NCBI GenBank assembly: GCA_006546595.1
Contig: VIAD01000001.1
Coordinates: 461,258 to 525,257 of the forward strand
DNA: 64,000 bases
DNA from: Moraxellaceae bacterium AER2_44_116
Lineage (GTDB): Bacteria > Pseudomonadota > Gammaproteobacteria > Pseudomonadales > Moraxellaceae
Direction of reading: 5' to 3'
The notes below the pieces were generated by a model. The model was not told the origin of the DNA. It searched no databases and was given only the letters and a program-made list of their open reading frames with translations. A program made the position numbers and the translations under genes. Within the stretch, counting starts at the first letter, position 1. Each line of letters opens with the position of its first letter. This document shows positions 16,630-25,667 of this stretch, piece after piece.

Positions 16630-18327
16630 ATGAATTATGCCAAGTGGGAAATGTTCGGTGGCATTCATCCTCCTGAACATAAAAAAGAGTCCACCTCCAC
16701 CGCCATTCAACCAGCGAGCTTGCCTGAGCGTTTAATTATCCCGATGTTGCAACATATAGGTGAAGAAGCTAAACCCGTCGTCAATATCGGTGAGAAAGTC
16801 TTAAAAGGCCAAAAGATTGGCGAAGTCCGTGCTTTTGTTGCTGCGCCTATTCATGCGTCCACATCGGGAACAGTGATTGATATTGGCTTATATCCTGTTG
16901 ACCATCCCTCAGAAATGAATGCTTTATGTGTTGTTATTGCACCTGATGGTCGTGATGAATGGGCAGCACATACGGGCTTAGTCGATTATCATCTTGCTGA
17001 TCCACAAACCTTATTAGCGATGATTCGTGAAGCGGGTATTGCAGGTATGGGCGGCGCAGGTTTTCCAACAGGCTCAAAGCTGACGTTAAAAGATGCGATA
17101 CAAGTGGATACTGTCGTTTTGAATGCGATGGAGTGCGAACCGTACATTACTGCCGATGATATGTTGATGCGCGAAAGAGCCGCAGAAATTATTGAAGGCG
17201 CAAACATTGTTAAATATCTGCTCAACGCCCAACGTGTGATTGTGGGTGTGGAAGATAATAAACCTCAAGCTATTCAAGCAATGACCATCGCCTCGCAACA
17301 TCAAGCCCATATTGAGGTTTTAGCGACGAAAACCAAATATCCTTCTGGCGCAGCGCGACAAACTGTTTATATTTTAACGGGACGTGAAGTTCCTGCCGAA
17401 GGTCGAACAACAGATGTCGGTGTTTTTTGTTTAAATGTCGGCACAGCAGCAGCAATTTATCGAGCAATTGTTCATGGCGAACCGTCGATATCACGCATTA
17501 CCACCATCACAGGTTTGGGTGTAAAACAACCTGCTAATTATGAAGTACGTATCGGCACACCTGCGCGTCATGTTCTGCAATTAGCGGTGGCGGATTTTCA
17601 GCGGATCAATCGTTTGATTGTTGGTGGGCCAATGATGGGTTATACCCTACCCGATGCCGATATTCCCATTGTTAAAACAACCAACTGTTTAATCGCCGCT
17701 ACCGCCAAAGACTTTCCACCGCCAGCACCCGAAATGGCCTGCATACGTTGCGGCGATTGTGCCACTGTCTGCCCTGTGCAGTTATTACCGCAACAATTGT
17801 TATGGTTTAGCAAAGCCGAAGAGTTTGATAAAGCGAAACAACATCATTTAGATGATTGTATTGAATGTGGTGCTTGCGCTTATGTTTGTCCTAGTAACAT
17901 TCCTCTAGTTCAGTATTATCGTTATGCCAAAGGCGCAATTGCCGAATTAAAAGCCGAAGCCGAAAAAGCCGAACGTGCGCGGGAACGTTTTGAAAATCGC
18001 AAACAACGTATTGAGCAAGAAGAAGCTGAAAAAGAAGCACGTCGTATCGCCAAAGCAGAAGAAGCGGCTGCACGAGCTGCGGCTAAAACAACCGAAAACA
18101 CATCAACTACTGCCGTTGTTGACAGTAAAGCCTTAACCATTGCTGCTGCTTTAGCCCGTAGTAGTTTGAAAAAAGCAGAAAAGCGTTTACTTGTCGCACA
18201 AGCCAGCGAAGAAAATACAGATGATTTAGTAGCCGAAATTGAACGATTAAAAATTGCCGTCAGTCATGCCGAAGCTGCTTTACAATTAGCACAAAGTATC
18301 ACCTCTCCATCAGCCGAAAAAATGTAG
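16630..18327 (+). CDS. rnfC: Rnf NADH-binding flavoprotein subunit RnfC
   Basis: Peripheral NADH/FMN-binding subunit of 565 residues. The flavin/NADH fold has GMGGAGFPTGSKLTLKDA and ILTGREVPAEGRTTDVGV. Two 4Fe-4S motifs are CIRCGDCATVCPVQLLP and CIECGACAYVCPSNIPL (about 375-425). The last 130 residues are an Ala/Glu/Lys-rich coiled coil (KAEAEKAERARERF, then EAEKEARRIAKAEEAAA), of the type common in gammaproteobacterial RnfC. Its length varies between species. Confidence 0.95.
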   Translation: MNYAKWEMFGGIHPPEHKKESTSTAIQPASLPERLIIPMLQHIGEEAKPVVNIGEKVLKGQKIGEVRAFVAAPIHASTSGTVIDIGLYPVDHPSEMNALCVVIAPDGRDEWAAHTGLVDYHLADPQTLLAMIREAGIAGMGGAGFPTGSKLTLKDAIQVDTVVLNAMECEPYITADDMLMRERAAEIIEGANIVKYLLNAQRVIVGVEDNKPQAIQAMTIASQHQAHIEVLATKTKYPSGAARQTVYILTGREVPAEGRTTDVGVFCLNVGTAAAIYRAIVHGEPSISRITTITGLGVKQPANYEVRIGTPARHVLQLAVADFQRINRLIVGGPMMGYTLPDADIPIVKTTNCLIAATAKDFPPPAPEMACIRCGDCATVCPVQLLPQQLLWFSKAEEFDKAKQHHLDDCIECGACAYVCPSNIPLVQYYRYAKGAIAELKAEAEKAERARERFENRKQRIEQEEAEKEARRIAKAEEAAARAAAKTTENTSTTAVVDSKALTIAAALARSSLKKAEKRLLVAQASEENTDDLVAEIERLKIAVSHAEAALQLAQSITSPSAEKM

Positions 18328-18336
18328 TTATTTCTT

Positions 18337-19362
18337 ATGCCTTTAATCACCGTCACTTCACCCCATAGCACCAGTAAAGCCGATACAGGCCGCATCATGC
18401 GTCATGTCATTTACGCGACGCTACCTGCTTTAGTGGTGATGACATGGGCATTTGGTTTGGGCAATTTACTCAATGTCCTGTGGTGTATTTTTTTAGCCGT
18501 TGCTTTAGAAGCTTTATGCTTAAAACTGCGAGGCAAACCTATCCCATTTTTCTTAAAAGACTATTCCGCAGCAGTGACTGGTTTGTTATTGGGTTTATCC
18601 ATCTCACCTTTTGCACCGTGGTGGATTAGCTTGATTGGGATGATTTTCGCCGTTCCCATTGCCAAACATTTATATGGCGGTTTAGGCAGCAACCCCTTTA
18701 ATCCAGCAATGATTGGCTATGCCCTGTTATTAGTTTCTTTTCCTGTGGAAATGACCCGTTGGGCAGGAATGAGTATCACCGCAACGCCTGAACAAACTTG
18801 GCTAATGTTTAGTGGTCAATCCGAAGTCATAGATCAAATCACAGGTGCAACACCGCTCGACACCTTCAAAATAGCCGCACTAAAAGGTATTGAAAATAAT
18901 CATTTTTGGCTGGATGACTTTCAGCTAAAAAGTTGGATGACGATTAATATCACCTTTTTAATGGGTGGTATTTATTTGTTATATCGCAAGATTATTACTT
19001 GGCATATTCCTGTCAGTGTTCTGGCTACACTCACTGTATTATCTAGCCTATTTTTTTATTGGGATAATAACCATTACGCATCACCAATATTGCATTTGTT
19101 GAGTGGCGCAACAATGATGGGTGCATTTTTTATTGCTACCGACCCTGTCAGCGCAGCGACTTCGGTCAAAGGTCGTTTGATTTATGGTGCAGGGATTGGC
19201 GCATTGCTTTATATCATTCGCACATGGGGTGGCTATCCCGACGCGATTGCTTTCGCCGTATTATTTATGAATTTATCCGCACCGATGATTGATCATTTAG
19301 TGCAACCGCGCACCTTTGGCCATGATATTCAGCCCGTTAAATGGCGTAAGGAACAAAAATGA
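18337..19362 (+). CDS. rnfD: Rnf membrane subunit RnfD with covalent flavin site
   Basis: A membrane subunit of 341 residues with about nine hydrophobic segments. FMN is attached through a Thr/Ser ester in the family; the site is read in ATDPVSAATS. KHLYGGLGSNPFNPAMIGYA is a highly conserved loop. The start codon lies nine bases after the rnfC stop, and the last codons overlap rnfG by four bases, so the operon is tightly coupled. Confidence 0.95.
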   Translation: MPLITVTSPHSTSKADTGRIMRHVIYATLPALVVMTWAFGLGNLLNVLWCIFLAVALEALCLKLRGKPIPFFLKDYSAAVTGLLLGLSISPFAPWWISLIGMIFAVPIAKHLYGGLGSNPFNPAMIGYALLLVSFPVEMTRWAGMSITATPEQTWLMFSGQSEVIDQITGATPLDTFKIAALKGIENNHFWLDDFQLKSWMTINITFLMGGIYLLYRKIITWHIPVSVLATLTVLSSLFFYWDNNHYASPILHLLSGATMMGAFFIATDPVSAATSVKGRLIYGAGIGALLYIIRTWGGYPDAIAFAVLFMNLSAPMIDHLVQPRTFGHDIQPVKWRKEQK

Positions 19363-19994
19363 TTACCCAATCCATGCGTTCCAGTGCCATCACTTTAGGT
19401 ATATTTGCGTTAATAGCAACGGGCATGGTGGCAGGTTTTCATGCCTTAACTGACCAAAGAATCTTACAGAGCCAACAACAATCGCTCACTGAGTCATTAA
19501 ATTCTTTAGTGCCATCATCACGATATAATAATGACTTATTGCATGACATACTTAGCATTCAAAACAATGACTTACTGAATTTAGAACAGCCAGAAACGGT
19601 TTTTCGGGCGCGTAAAAATGGCCTTCCTGTTGCCGTGATTTTTCCTGTGATTGCACCCGATGGTTATAGTGGCAAAATACGGTTATTGGTAGCCATTAAT
19701 ACCAATGGTGAATTGGCGGGTGTCCGTGTCTTAGCTCACAAAGAGACACCAGGCTTAGGTGATGCGATTGATATCGATAAATCGTCATGGATGTTAGATT
19801 TTAATCACAAGTCTTTACTTTCACCCACTGCCGACGGTTGGTATGTCAAAAAAGATAACGGTGTTTTTGACCAATTTACAGGCGCAACCATTACCCCTCG
19901 CGCGGTGGTCAAAGCCATCCATAATGCCCTGTTGTATTATCAGCTTCATCAACAAACACTCTTTTCACCCGTCGTCGTCACGGCACACGAGTAA
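19359..19994 (+). CDS. rnfG: Rnf periplasmic flavoprotein subunit RnfG
   Basis: A 211-residue subunit with one N-terminal helix (ALIATGMVAGFHAL) and a periplasmic FMN-binding domain. FMN is linked to the second Thr of the QFTGATITP motif. ETPGLGDAIDIDKSSW is the conserved region that contacts the flavin. Its ATG overlaps the rnfD stop by four bases. Confidence 0.95.
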   Translation: MITQSMRSSAITLGIFALIATGMVAGFHALTDQRILQSQQQSLTESLNSLVPSSRYNNDLLHDILSIQNNDLLNLEQPETVFRARKNGLPVAVIFPVIAPDGYSGKIRLLVAINTNGELAGVRVLAHKETPGLGDAIDIDKSSWMLDFNHKSLLSPTADGWYVKKDNGVFDQFTGATITPRAVVKAIHNALLYYQLHQQTLFSPVVVTAHE

Positions 19995-20000
19995 ACCATC

Positions 20001-20708
20001 ATGGCCGAAAATTTTTATCAAAAAATCGCAATTGATGGTTTATGGCGAAACAATACCGCAACCGTCCAACTCTTAGGTTTATGCCCGTTATTGGCGTGCT
20101 CAGGCTCTGTGGTAAATGGATTAGGCTTAGGTTTAGCGACAACTCTCGCGTTAACAACGTCTAACGCCGCCGTTTCGCTATTACGTCATCATATTCCTGA
20201 CACGATTCGCATTCCTATTTTTGTCATGATTATTGCTGCATTTGTCTCGTGTATCGAATTGTTTATGCACGCGTTTACGTATCAGCTTTATCAAATTTTA
20301 GGTATTTTTATCCCCTTAATCGTCACCAACTGTGCGTTATTAGGCCGTGCCGAAGCTTTTGCCTCTAAAAACAATACCGCTGCCGCAGCATTTGATGGCT
20401 TGATGATTGGTGTTGGCTTTACGCTGGTGTTAGTGTTATTAGGCGCGATGCGAGAGCTACTCGGCAACGGCACTTTATTTGCCAATATGCACTTACTATT
20501 CGGGGATATAGCAAAAGACTGGACATTAACCATTCCCCATTATAAGAAATTCTTATTTTTCATCTTACCACCGAGTGCTTTTTTGTGTTTGGGCTTAATT
20601 ATCGCAGGCAAAAACATCATTGATGAACGACTTAAAAACCGTAGGAAACAAACCATAGAAAGCATGCTTGGCTCAAAACGCGTACGAACAACAGGAAATA
20701 TTAGCTAA
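20001..20708 (+). CDS. rnfE: Rnf membrane subunit RnfE/RsxE
   Basis: A membrane subunit of 235 residues, homologous to RnfA. It shows NTATVQLLGLCPLLACSGSVVNGLGLG with the cluster-binding Cys and IPLIVTNCALLGRAEAF. The last residues form a charged tail. Its stop is directly followed by the TTG start of nth. Confidence 0.95.
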   Translation: MAENFYQKIAIDGLWRNNTATVQLLGLCPLLACSGSVVNGLGLGLATTLALTTSNAAVSLLRHHIPDTIRIPIFVMIIAAFVSCIELFMHAFTYQLYQILGIFIPLIVTNCALLGRAEAFASKNNTAAAAFDGLMIGVGFTLVLVLLGAMRELLGNGTLFANMHLLFGDIAKDWTLTIPHYKKFLFFILPPSAFLCLGLIIAGKNIIDERLKNRRKQTIESMLGSKRVRTTGNIS

Positions 20709-21353
20709 TTGAAAACTATACATCCCACCACAGTTCGTGAAATATTTTTACGTTTACAAACAGCTAACCCAAACCCCACGACAGAGTTGGTGTACCACAC
20801 TCCCTTTGAATTATTAATTTCGGTCATTTTATCGGCGCAAGCAACAGATGTTAGCGTCAACAAAGCGACAGCTAAATTATATGCTGTCGCCAATACCCCT
20901 GAAACCATCTTGGCATTGGGACTAGAAGGCTTAAAAACGTATATTAAAACCATCGGCTTATATAACACCAAAGCTGCCAACATCCTTAAAACCTGTGACA
21001 TGCTCATCAATCAACATCAAAGCCAAGTACCGCATGACAGAGCGGCATTAGAGTCATTGGCGGGCGTTGGCCGCAAAACTGCGAATGTTGTGTTAAATAC
21101 CGCTTTTGGTGAACCTACGATTGCCGTTGATACCCATATCTTTCGCGTTGCCAACCGTATCGGCTTGGTTCAAGCGGCAACAGTGGATCAAGTAGAGCAA
21201 CAACTGCTCAAGGTTATTCCGCCACGCTTTCAATTAAATGCCCACCACTGGCTGATTTTGCATGGTCGCTACATTTGCATAGCGCGTAAGCCCAAATGCT
21301 CAAAATGCCTTTTGGTGGATATTTGTGCATTTCCTGAAAAAAACTTAGCATAA
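20709..21353 (+). CDS. nth: Endonuclease III
   Basis: A DNA glycosylase/AP lyase for oxidised pyrimidines, 214 residues. It contains FELLISVILSAQATDVSVNKAT, the helix-hairpin-helix with catalytic Lys in GVGRKTANVV, the catalytic Asp in VDTHIFRVANR and the 4Fe-4S ligand set C-x6-C-x2-C-x5-C at the C-terminus (CIARKPKCSKCLLVDIC). The start is a TTG abutting the rnfE stop; the protein begins at the normal family position, so the TTG is accepted. The rnfE-nth order is common in gammaproteobacteria. Confidence 0.94.
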   Translation: MKTIHPTTVREIFLRLQTANPNPTTELVYHTPFELLISVILSAQATDVSVNKATAKLYAVANTPETILALGLEGLKTYIKTIGLYNTKAANILKTCDMLINQHQSQVPHDRAALESLAGVGRKTANVVLNTAFGEPTIAVDTHIFRVANRIGLVQAATVDQVEQQLLKVIPPRFQLNAHHWLILHGRYICIARKPKCSKCLLVDICAFPEKNLA

Positions 21354-21527
21354 AAAGCCACTAAGGAAACGTTCCTACACCTCACACCCGCTATTAACTT
21401 GCAAATAATCAATAATTTTCACGTTAGTGAACACTTAGCTTTGCCATTTTAACAAAAATCATGCAGAATACCGCACCCGCTTGCAACGCCAAGCTTGGTA
21501 CGAATTTTCATCAGTTCTAGGGTTGCT

Positions 21528-21749
21528 ATGTCAAACAAAGAAGAGCAAATCGAAATGGATGGTACGGTGATTGACACCTTGCCTAATACCATGTTTCGTG
21601 TGCAGTTAGAAAATGGTCATGTCGTGACCGCGCATATTTCGGGCAAAATGCGTAAGCATTACATCCGTATTTTAACGGGCGATCAAGTCAAAGTTGAGAT
21701 GACTCCTTACGACTTAAGTAAGGGTCGTATTACTTACCGCGTCCGTTAA
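21528..21749 (+). CDS. infA: Translation initiation factor IF-1
   Basis: A 73-residue S1-like OB-fold protein that assists initiation at the ribosomal A site. The frame opens further upstream at 21495, but the family start is MSNKEEQIEMDGTVIDTLPN at 21528 and an AGGG lies seven bases before it. Signature segments FRVQLENGHVVTAHISGKMR and IRILTGDQVKVEMTPYDLS are present. It is followed by a terminator, so it is monocistronic. Confidence 0.97.
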   Translation: MSNKEEQIEMDGTVIDTLPNTMFRVQLENGHVVTAHISGKMRKHYIRILTGDQVKVEMTPYDLSKGRITYRVR

Positions 21750-21762
21750 ATAGCTTCATCTG

Positions 21763-21790
21763 ACTCCTCGCCCTCAGCGAGGAGTTTCTG
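21763..21790 (+). terminator. Terminator of infA
   Basis: Perfect 8-bp arms ACTCCTCG and CGAGGAGT with a 7-base loop are followed by a short T-rich stretch (TTCTG). It lies 13 bases after the infA stop. Confidence 0.8.
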
Positions 21791-21921
21791 CATTCAATTA
21801 AATCTTTCTCTCACCCAAAAATCTGCTTCTATTTCAATCGTCAACGACACCTATAATTAACCACTCAAAATACAGTAAAATATCGCCAAACTGTAAAAAA
21901 CCACAGCAAAGAGCGGGTTAA

Positions 21922-22959
21922 ATGACTGAACACTCCAATAATACTTTGACAAATAATTGTAAAACACTATCAGTCGCGCCGATGATGGATTGGACTGATC
22001 GCCACTGCCGTTACTTCCTTCGCCTGTTTAATCCTCACATGCGTCTTTATAGCGAAATGGTGACGACGGGGGCTTTAATACACGGTGATACCGCCCGATT
22101 TTTACGTTTTGATGAGTTTGAGCATCCTATTGCCTTACAACTCGGTGGCGCAAATCCCCAAGATTTAGCCATATGCACAAAATTAGCCGAAGATTATGGC
22201 TATGACGAAGTTAATTTGAATGTCGGCTGCCCTTCTGACCGTGTCCAAAAAAATAAAATTGGCGCATGTTTAATGGCTGAACCCGAGCTGGTGGCCGAGT
22301 GCATTAGCACAATGCAAGCTGCGGTTAAAATTCCTGTGACTGTAAAGCATCGCATTGGTATTGATAACTTAGAAAGCTACGATAATCTCTGTCACTTTGT
22401 CGATACTGTGGCTAAAACAGGTTGTACTGAATTTATTGTTCATGCCCGAATTGCTATTCTGCAAGGATTATCACCCAAAGAGAATCGCGATATTCCACCG
22501 TTACGCTACGATGACGTATATCGGTTAAAAAAAGACTTTCCACAGTTAACGATTCATATCAATGGTGGTATAAAAACAGTTGAGGATATTGCTGAACATT
22601 GGCAGTTTGTTGATGGAGTCATGCTTGGTCGTGAGGCGTACCATAACCCTTATGTATTGGCGCAAGCATTGACTTTATGGAATGAAACCATACCCACTCC
22701 GCATGAAATTTTACAGCGCTATTTACCATTTATGGAACGTGAACTCAGTGCGGGTGTACCACTGATGCAAATGACACGGCATATTTTAGGTTTATTTCAA
22801 GGCATGGCAGGTGCACGAAAATGGCGACAACACCTGAGTACTTATGCTCACCAAAAACATCAAGGCCTAGCCTTAGTCGAAGAAGCTGCACGTTTTGTTG
22901 ATGAAAATCATATTATTAGGATGACTTATGAACCAGTTACAACAACTCCAATCATTTAG
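21922..22959 (+). CDS. dusA: tRNA-dihydrouridine synthase DusA
   Basis: An FMN enzyme that reduces U20/U20a in the tRNA D-loop, 345 residues. It begins SVAPMMDWTDRHCRYFLR and has SEMVTTGALIHGD, the DusA type, and LNVGCPSDRVQ with the catalytic Cys. ARIAILQGLSPKENRDIPPL is the DusA-specific loop. The 3' end overlaps the tal start by 32 bases, indicating coupling. Confidence 0.94.
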   Translation: MTEHSNNTLTNNCKTLSVAPMMDWTDRHCRYFLRLFNPHMRLYSEMVTTGALIHGDTARFLRFDEFEHPIALQLGGANPQDLAICTKLAEDYGYDEVNLNVGCPSDRVQKNKIGACLMAEPELVAECISTMQAAVKIPVTVKHRIGIDNLESYDNLCHFVDTVAKTGCTEFIVHARIAILQGLSPKENRDIPPLRYDDVYRLKKDFPQLTIHINGGIKTVEDIAEHWQFVDGVMLGREAYHNPYVLAQALTLWNETIPTPHEILQRYLPFMERELSAGVPLMQMTRHILGLFQGMAGARKWRQHLSTYAHQKHQGLALVEEAARFVDENHIIRMTYEPVTTTPII

Positions 22960-23878
22960 CACTATCGTTGCCGATACAGGTGACATTGTCAGTATTCAAC
23001 GCTTAAAACCTGTGGATGCCACCACCAATCCATCATTAATTTTAAAAGCAGCCAGCCAACCCGAATATCAAGAAATCATGATTAAAGGCTTAGAAGCCGC
23101 AAAGAATCAACCCACACAAGCGAGTCAACTCAAAACAGCCATTGAAGCGATCAGTGTTGGCTTTGGCGTGGAAATTCTGAAAGCGATTCCGGGTTTAGTC
23201 TCGACAGAAGTTGACGCTCGCGCCTCTTTTGACACGCGCGCGACCATTGAACAGGCTCGTCGAATCATTCAACGCTACCAAAGTGCGGGGATTGGTCGTG
23301 AACGTGTCTTGGTAAAAATCGCTAGTTCGTGGGAAGGCATTCAAGCTGCTCGTCTATTAGAACAAGAAGGGATTCATTGTAACTTAACGTTATTGTTTAA
23401 CTTCGCCCAAGCTCAAGCCTGTGCCGAAGCAGGTGTAACGCTTATTTCGCCGTTTGTCGGTCGAATTTTAGATTGGTATAAAAAATCAACAGGACAAGAT
23501 TACACTGCCGAAACAGACCCTGGTGTAGTCTCGGTAAAAAGCATTTATCAGTATTATAAAGCCTGTGATTATAAAACCGTGGTCATGGCAGCTAGTTTTA
23601 GAAATACGGGTGAAATTGCGGCACTTGCGGGTTGTGATAAACTCACGATTAGTCCTGCACTATTAGATGCACTCGCTGAAAACAACTCGCCATTGCCGAG
23701 AGTATTAACGGCAGAGTCTTGTAGCGCACAACCACGCCTAGTGGAACTCAATGAAGCCGCATTTCGTTGGCAATTAAATGAAGATGCGATGGCAACAGAA
23801 AAATTAGCGGAAGGTATTCGTTTATTTTCAGCAGATTTGAGAACATTAGAAGGTAAGATCTTGACGTTAATGGCTTAA
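22928..23878 (+). CDS. tal: Transaldolase (TalB type)
   Basis: Non-oxidative pentose phosphate pathway enzyme that moves a dihydroxyacetone unit between sugar phosphates. It has 316 residues, as in class I TalA/TalB. The Schiff-base Lys is in RVLVKIASSWEGIQAA. VDATTNPSLILKAA is the N-terminal hallmark and SPFVGRILDWYKK the phosphate-binding loop. The ATG at 22928 lies inside dusA; no alternative start after the dusA stop preserves the conserved N-terminus. Confidence 0.96.
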   Translation: MNQLQQLQSFSTIVADTGDIVSIQRLKPVDATTNPSLILKAASQPEYQEIMIKGLEAAKNQPTQASQLKTAIEAISVGFGVEILKAIPGLVSTEVDARASFDTRATIEQARRIIQRYQSAGIGRERVLVKIASSWEGIQAARLLEQEGIHCNLTLLFNFAQAQACAEAGVTLISPFVGRILDWYKKSTGQDYTAETDPGVVSVKSIYQYYKACDYKTVVMAASFRNTGEIAALAGCDKLTISPALLDALAENNSPLPRVLTAESCSAQPRLVELNEAAFRWQLNEDAMATEKLAEGIRLFSADLRTLEGKILTLMA

Positions 23879-23889
23879 TACTTTTTAGC

Positions 23890-23922
23890 TTCCCCCTATT
23901 GACTGATAATCACATGGGGGAA
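23890..23922. terminator. Weak inverted repeat between convergent tal and the STAS gene
   Basis: Arms TTCCCCC and GGGGGAA with a loop of about 19 bases. No T-run, so only a candidate terminator in a convergent gap. Confidence 0.3.
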
Positions 23923-23926
23923 TGGA

Positions 23927-24433
23927 CTAAATTCGATCTTCACCCTGTGCTTGTTGCTCCATTTCTAAGGCATCGACTAAGCTTTTAAATGTGGCTTGAT
24001 TTTGTTCACTCAAACCCATTAATACGCGATGTGCTGAAATCACTTTTTCCATCATTTCCTGCTCAGAAGGTTCTACTTCTGGCAGTTCATTAATACATTG
24101 CTCTTCATTCTGACAGGCTAAAATAATAAACACCTGATCAAAACCCATGCTTTCCAAAATCCGGCTAATATCGGGATTGGTGGACAGAATGATCGGTTTA
24201 CGGCGATTGTACATTTGTAAAAATACGGCAGTTTTGGCAATGAGTCCCAAAGCCGTACTGTCAATATACTCTGTTTCGGTGAGATCAATCAGAATGGAGC
24301 AAAGGCTGTCATCTACAAATATTTTTTCTAAAAAATTATCCAATGTCGCACACATAGGCGCACGGATTTCGCCTGTGAACTTTAAAACATAAGTGCCATT
24401 ATGCACCGCAAATAAAATATGGCCTGAAGGCAT
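23927..24433 (-). CDS. STAS-domain anti-sigma factor antagonist (RssC-like)
   Basis: A 168-residue anti-sigma factor antagonist. The STAS domain fills the first 115 residues, with the phosphorylatable Ser in EYIDSTALGLIAKT. The remaining 50 residues are acidic and helical (LPEVEPSEQEMMEKV), an extra tail compared with small RsbV-like proteins. The gene starts one base after the phosphatase stop, so the two form a partner-switching pair: the phosphatase would dephosphorylate this protein, freeing it to bind an anti-sigma kinase. No such kinase or sigma factor is in the window. Confidence 0.88.
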   Translation of the reverse strand: MPSGHILFAVHNGTYVLKFTGEIRAPMCATLDNFLEKIFVDDSLCSILIDLTETEYIDSTALGLIAKTAVFLQMYNRRKPIILSTNPDISRILESMGFDQVFIILACQNEEQCINELPEVEPSEQEMMEKVISAHRVLMGLSEQNQATFKSLVDALEMEQQAQGEDRI

Positions 24434-24434
24434 A

Positions 24435-25622
24435 CTAAGAAGCTCGTTTAATCACTAGCAATGCGACATCATCGGGTAATTCATCATCATCACTTAAATG
24501 TAACAACGTCACAAGATCATCTACTGTTTGTACATCGACTGCCATCGATTGTAACAACTTTTCTTTGTCAGCGGCTGAACCTTTGGGTAAAACTTCTAAA
24601 ACACCATCTGATGTCGCAATTAATGTAAAATTTTGCGCCAGATCAACAACGTGTTCTTCATGATGCACTTCTTTAAATAAGCCTAATGGTAAACCCCGCC
24701 CCGCTAAAGAAGTTGTACCGACATCAGTCACCAACAAAGGAGGTGGATAGTGTGCCGCAACGCTGTACGTGAGTCGATTGTTTTCTAAGTCAATTACGCC
24801 ACAAAACATCGCTAAATGCTTCCCCATCTTTGCGCCAATCAATTCTTCGTTGATAGCAGCCAATATTTTGGACGGAGCAACAAAATTTACGCTCGTTTTA
24901 CGCTCATAATGTTTCTGAATACGATTGGTGATCGCTTTCAAAAAAACGGTCACAAAGGCACTGGCCGCTCCATGTCCAGAAACATCAGCCAAATAAAAGC
25001 CCAATTTGTGATCGCCAATTTTAAAATAATCGACAAAATCACCCGACAAATACAAAGAGGGAAAAATACGATGACTAACAACACAACTTTCCGACGCTTT
25101 AAACGGTGTTTGTGGTAGTAGTCGATATTGAATTCGACGACCTGCTTCTTGATCTTCTTGTAATGTTTCTAAACTACGCTCTAGCTCTGCGTTGGCGGCT
25201 TCTAATTGTTGTTGATACTCTCTATTTTCTCTCAGTAATCGTCCACGCTCTAAGGCTCGCTGAACGGTATGTGCCAACACCAAAACATCTCTGTTTTTGA
25301 AAAAATGGTCAACTGCACCATTTTTGAGTGCTTCAAGTACCACTTCCATTGGCACATCACCCGAAACAGTAATGATAGGCGTTTCAGGGGATTCAGTCGC
25401 TAATACCGCCAACAATTGCTGCTGACTTAACTCTAAATCAGCAATAATCAGTTGGTGTCTATCTTGGCGAAAGAGTGCCAACCCCTCATCAACAGAATTA
25501 CTCACTGCCACACTATGACCACATGCTGACAAGTTGTCTGTTAGCCACTCTCTTACTGACTGTTCGGGATGAATCACTAAAATAAAACCGTGATCGGTAT
25601 TGAGCGTCATCATGATTGACAT
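24435..25622 (-). CDS. Response regulator with PP2C (SpoIIE/RsbU-type) phosphatase domain
   Basis: A 395-residue output regulator. The receiver domain (about 14-120) has the phospho-acceptor Asp62 in LIIADLELS, Thr/Ser at TVSGD and Lys109 in HFFKNRD. A coiled coil (about 125-165, RENREYQQQLEAANAELERS) joins it to the PP2C/SpoIIE domain (about 170-395), which keeps the metal Asp residues in LADVSGHGAASAF and ATSDGVLE. It resembles RssB of pseudomonads. It is translated just before the STAS protein, its probable substrate. Gene neighbours mlaA, tal and dusA match the pseudomonad arrangement as I remember it. Confidence 0.9.
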   Translation of the reverse strand: MSIMMTLNTDHGFILVIHPEQSVREWLTDNLSACGHSVAVSNSVDEGLALFRQDRHQLIIADLELSQQQLLAVLATESPETPIITVSGDVPMEVVLEALKNGAVDHFFKNRDVLVLAHTVQRALERGRLLRENREYQQQLEAANAELERSLETLQEDQEAGRRIQYRLLPQTPFKASESCVVSHRIFPSLYLSGDFVDYFKIGDHKLGFYLADVSGHGAASAFVTVFLKAITNRIQKHYERKTSVNFVAPSKILAAINEELIGAKMGKHLAMFCGVIDLENNRLTYSVAAHYPPPLLVTDVGTTSLAGRGLPLGLFKEVHHEEHVVDLAQNFTLIATSDGVLEVLPKGSAADKEKLLQSMAVDVQTVDDLVTLLHLSDDDELPDDVALLVIKRAS

Positions 25623-25667
25623 ACTAGCGATGTAGGTTAAATAAGGTAAAGATGCTCATCGTTGCCA

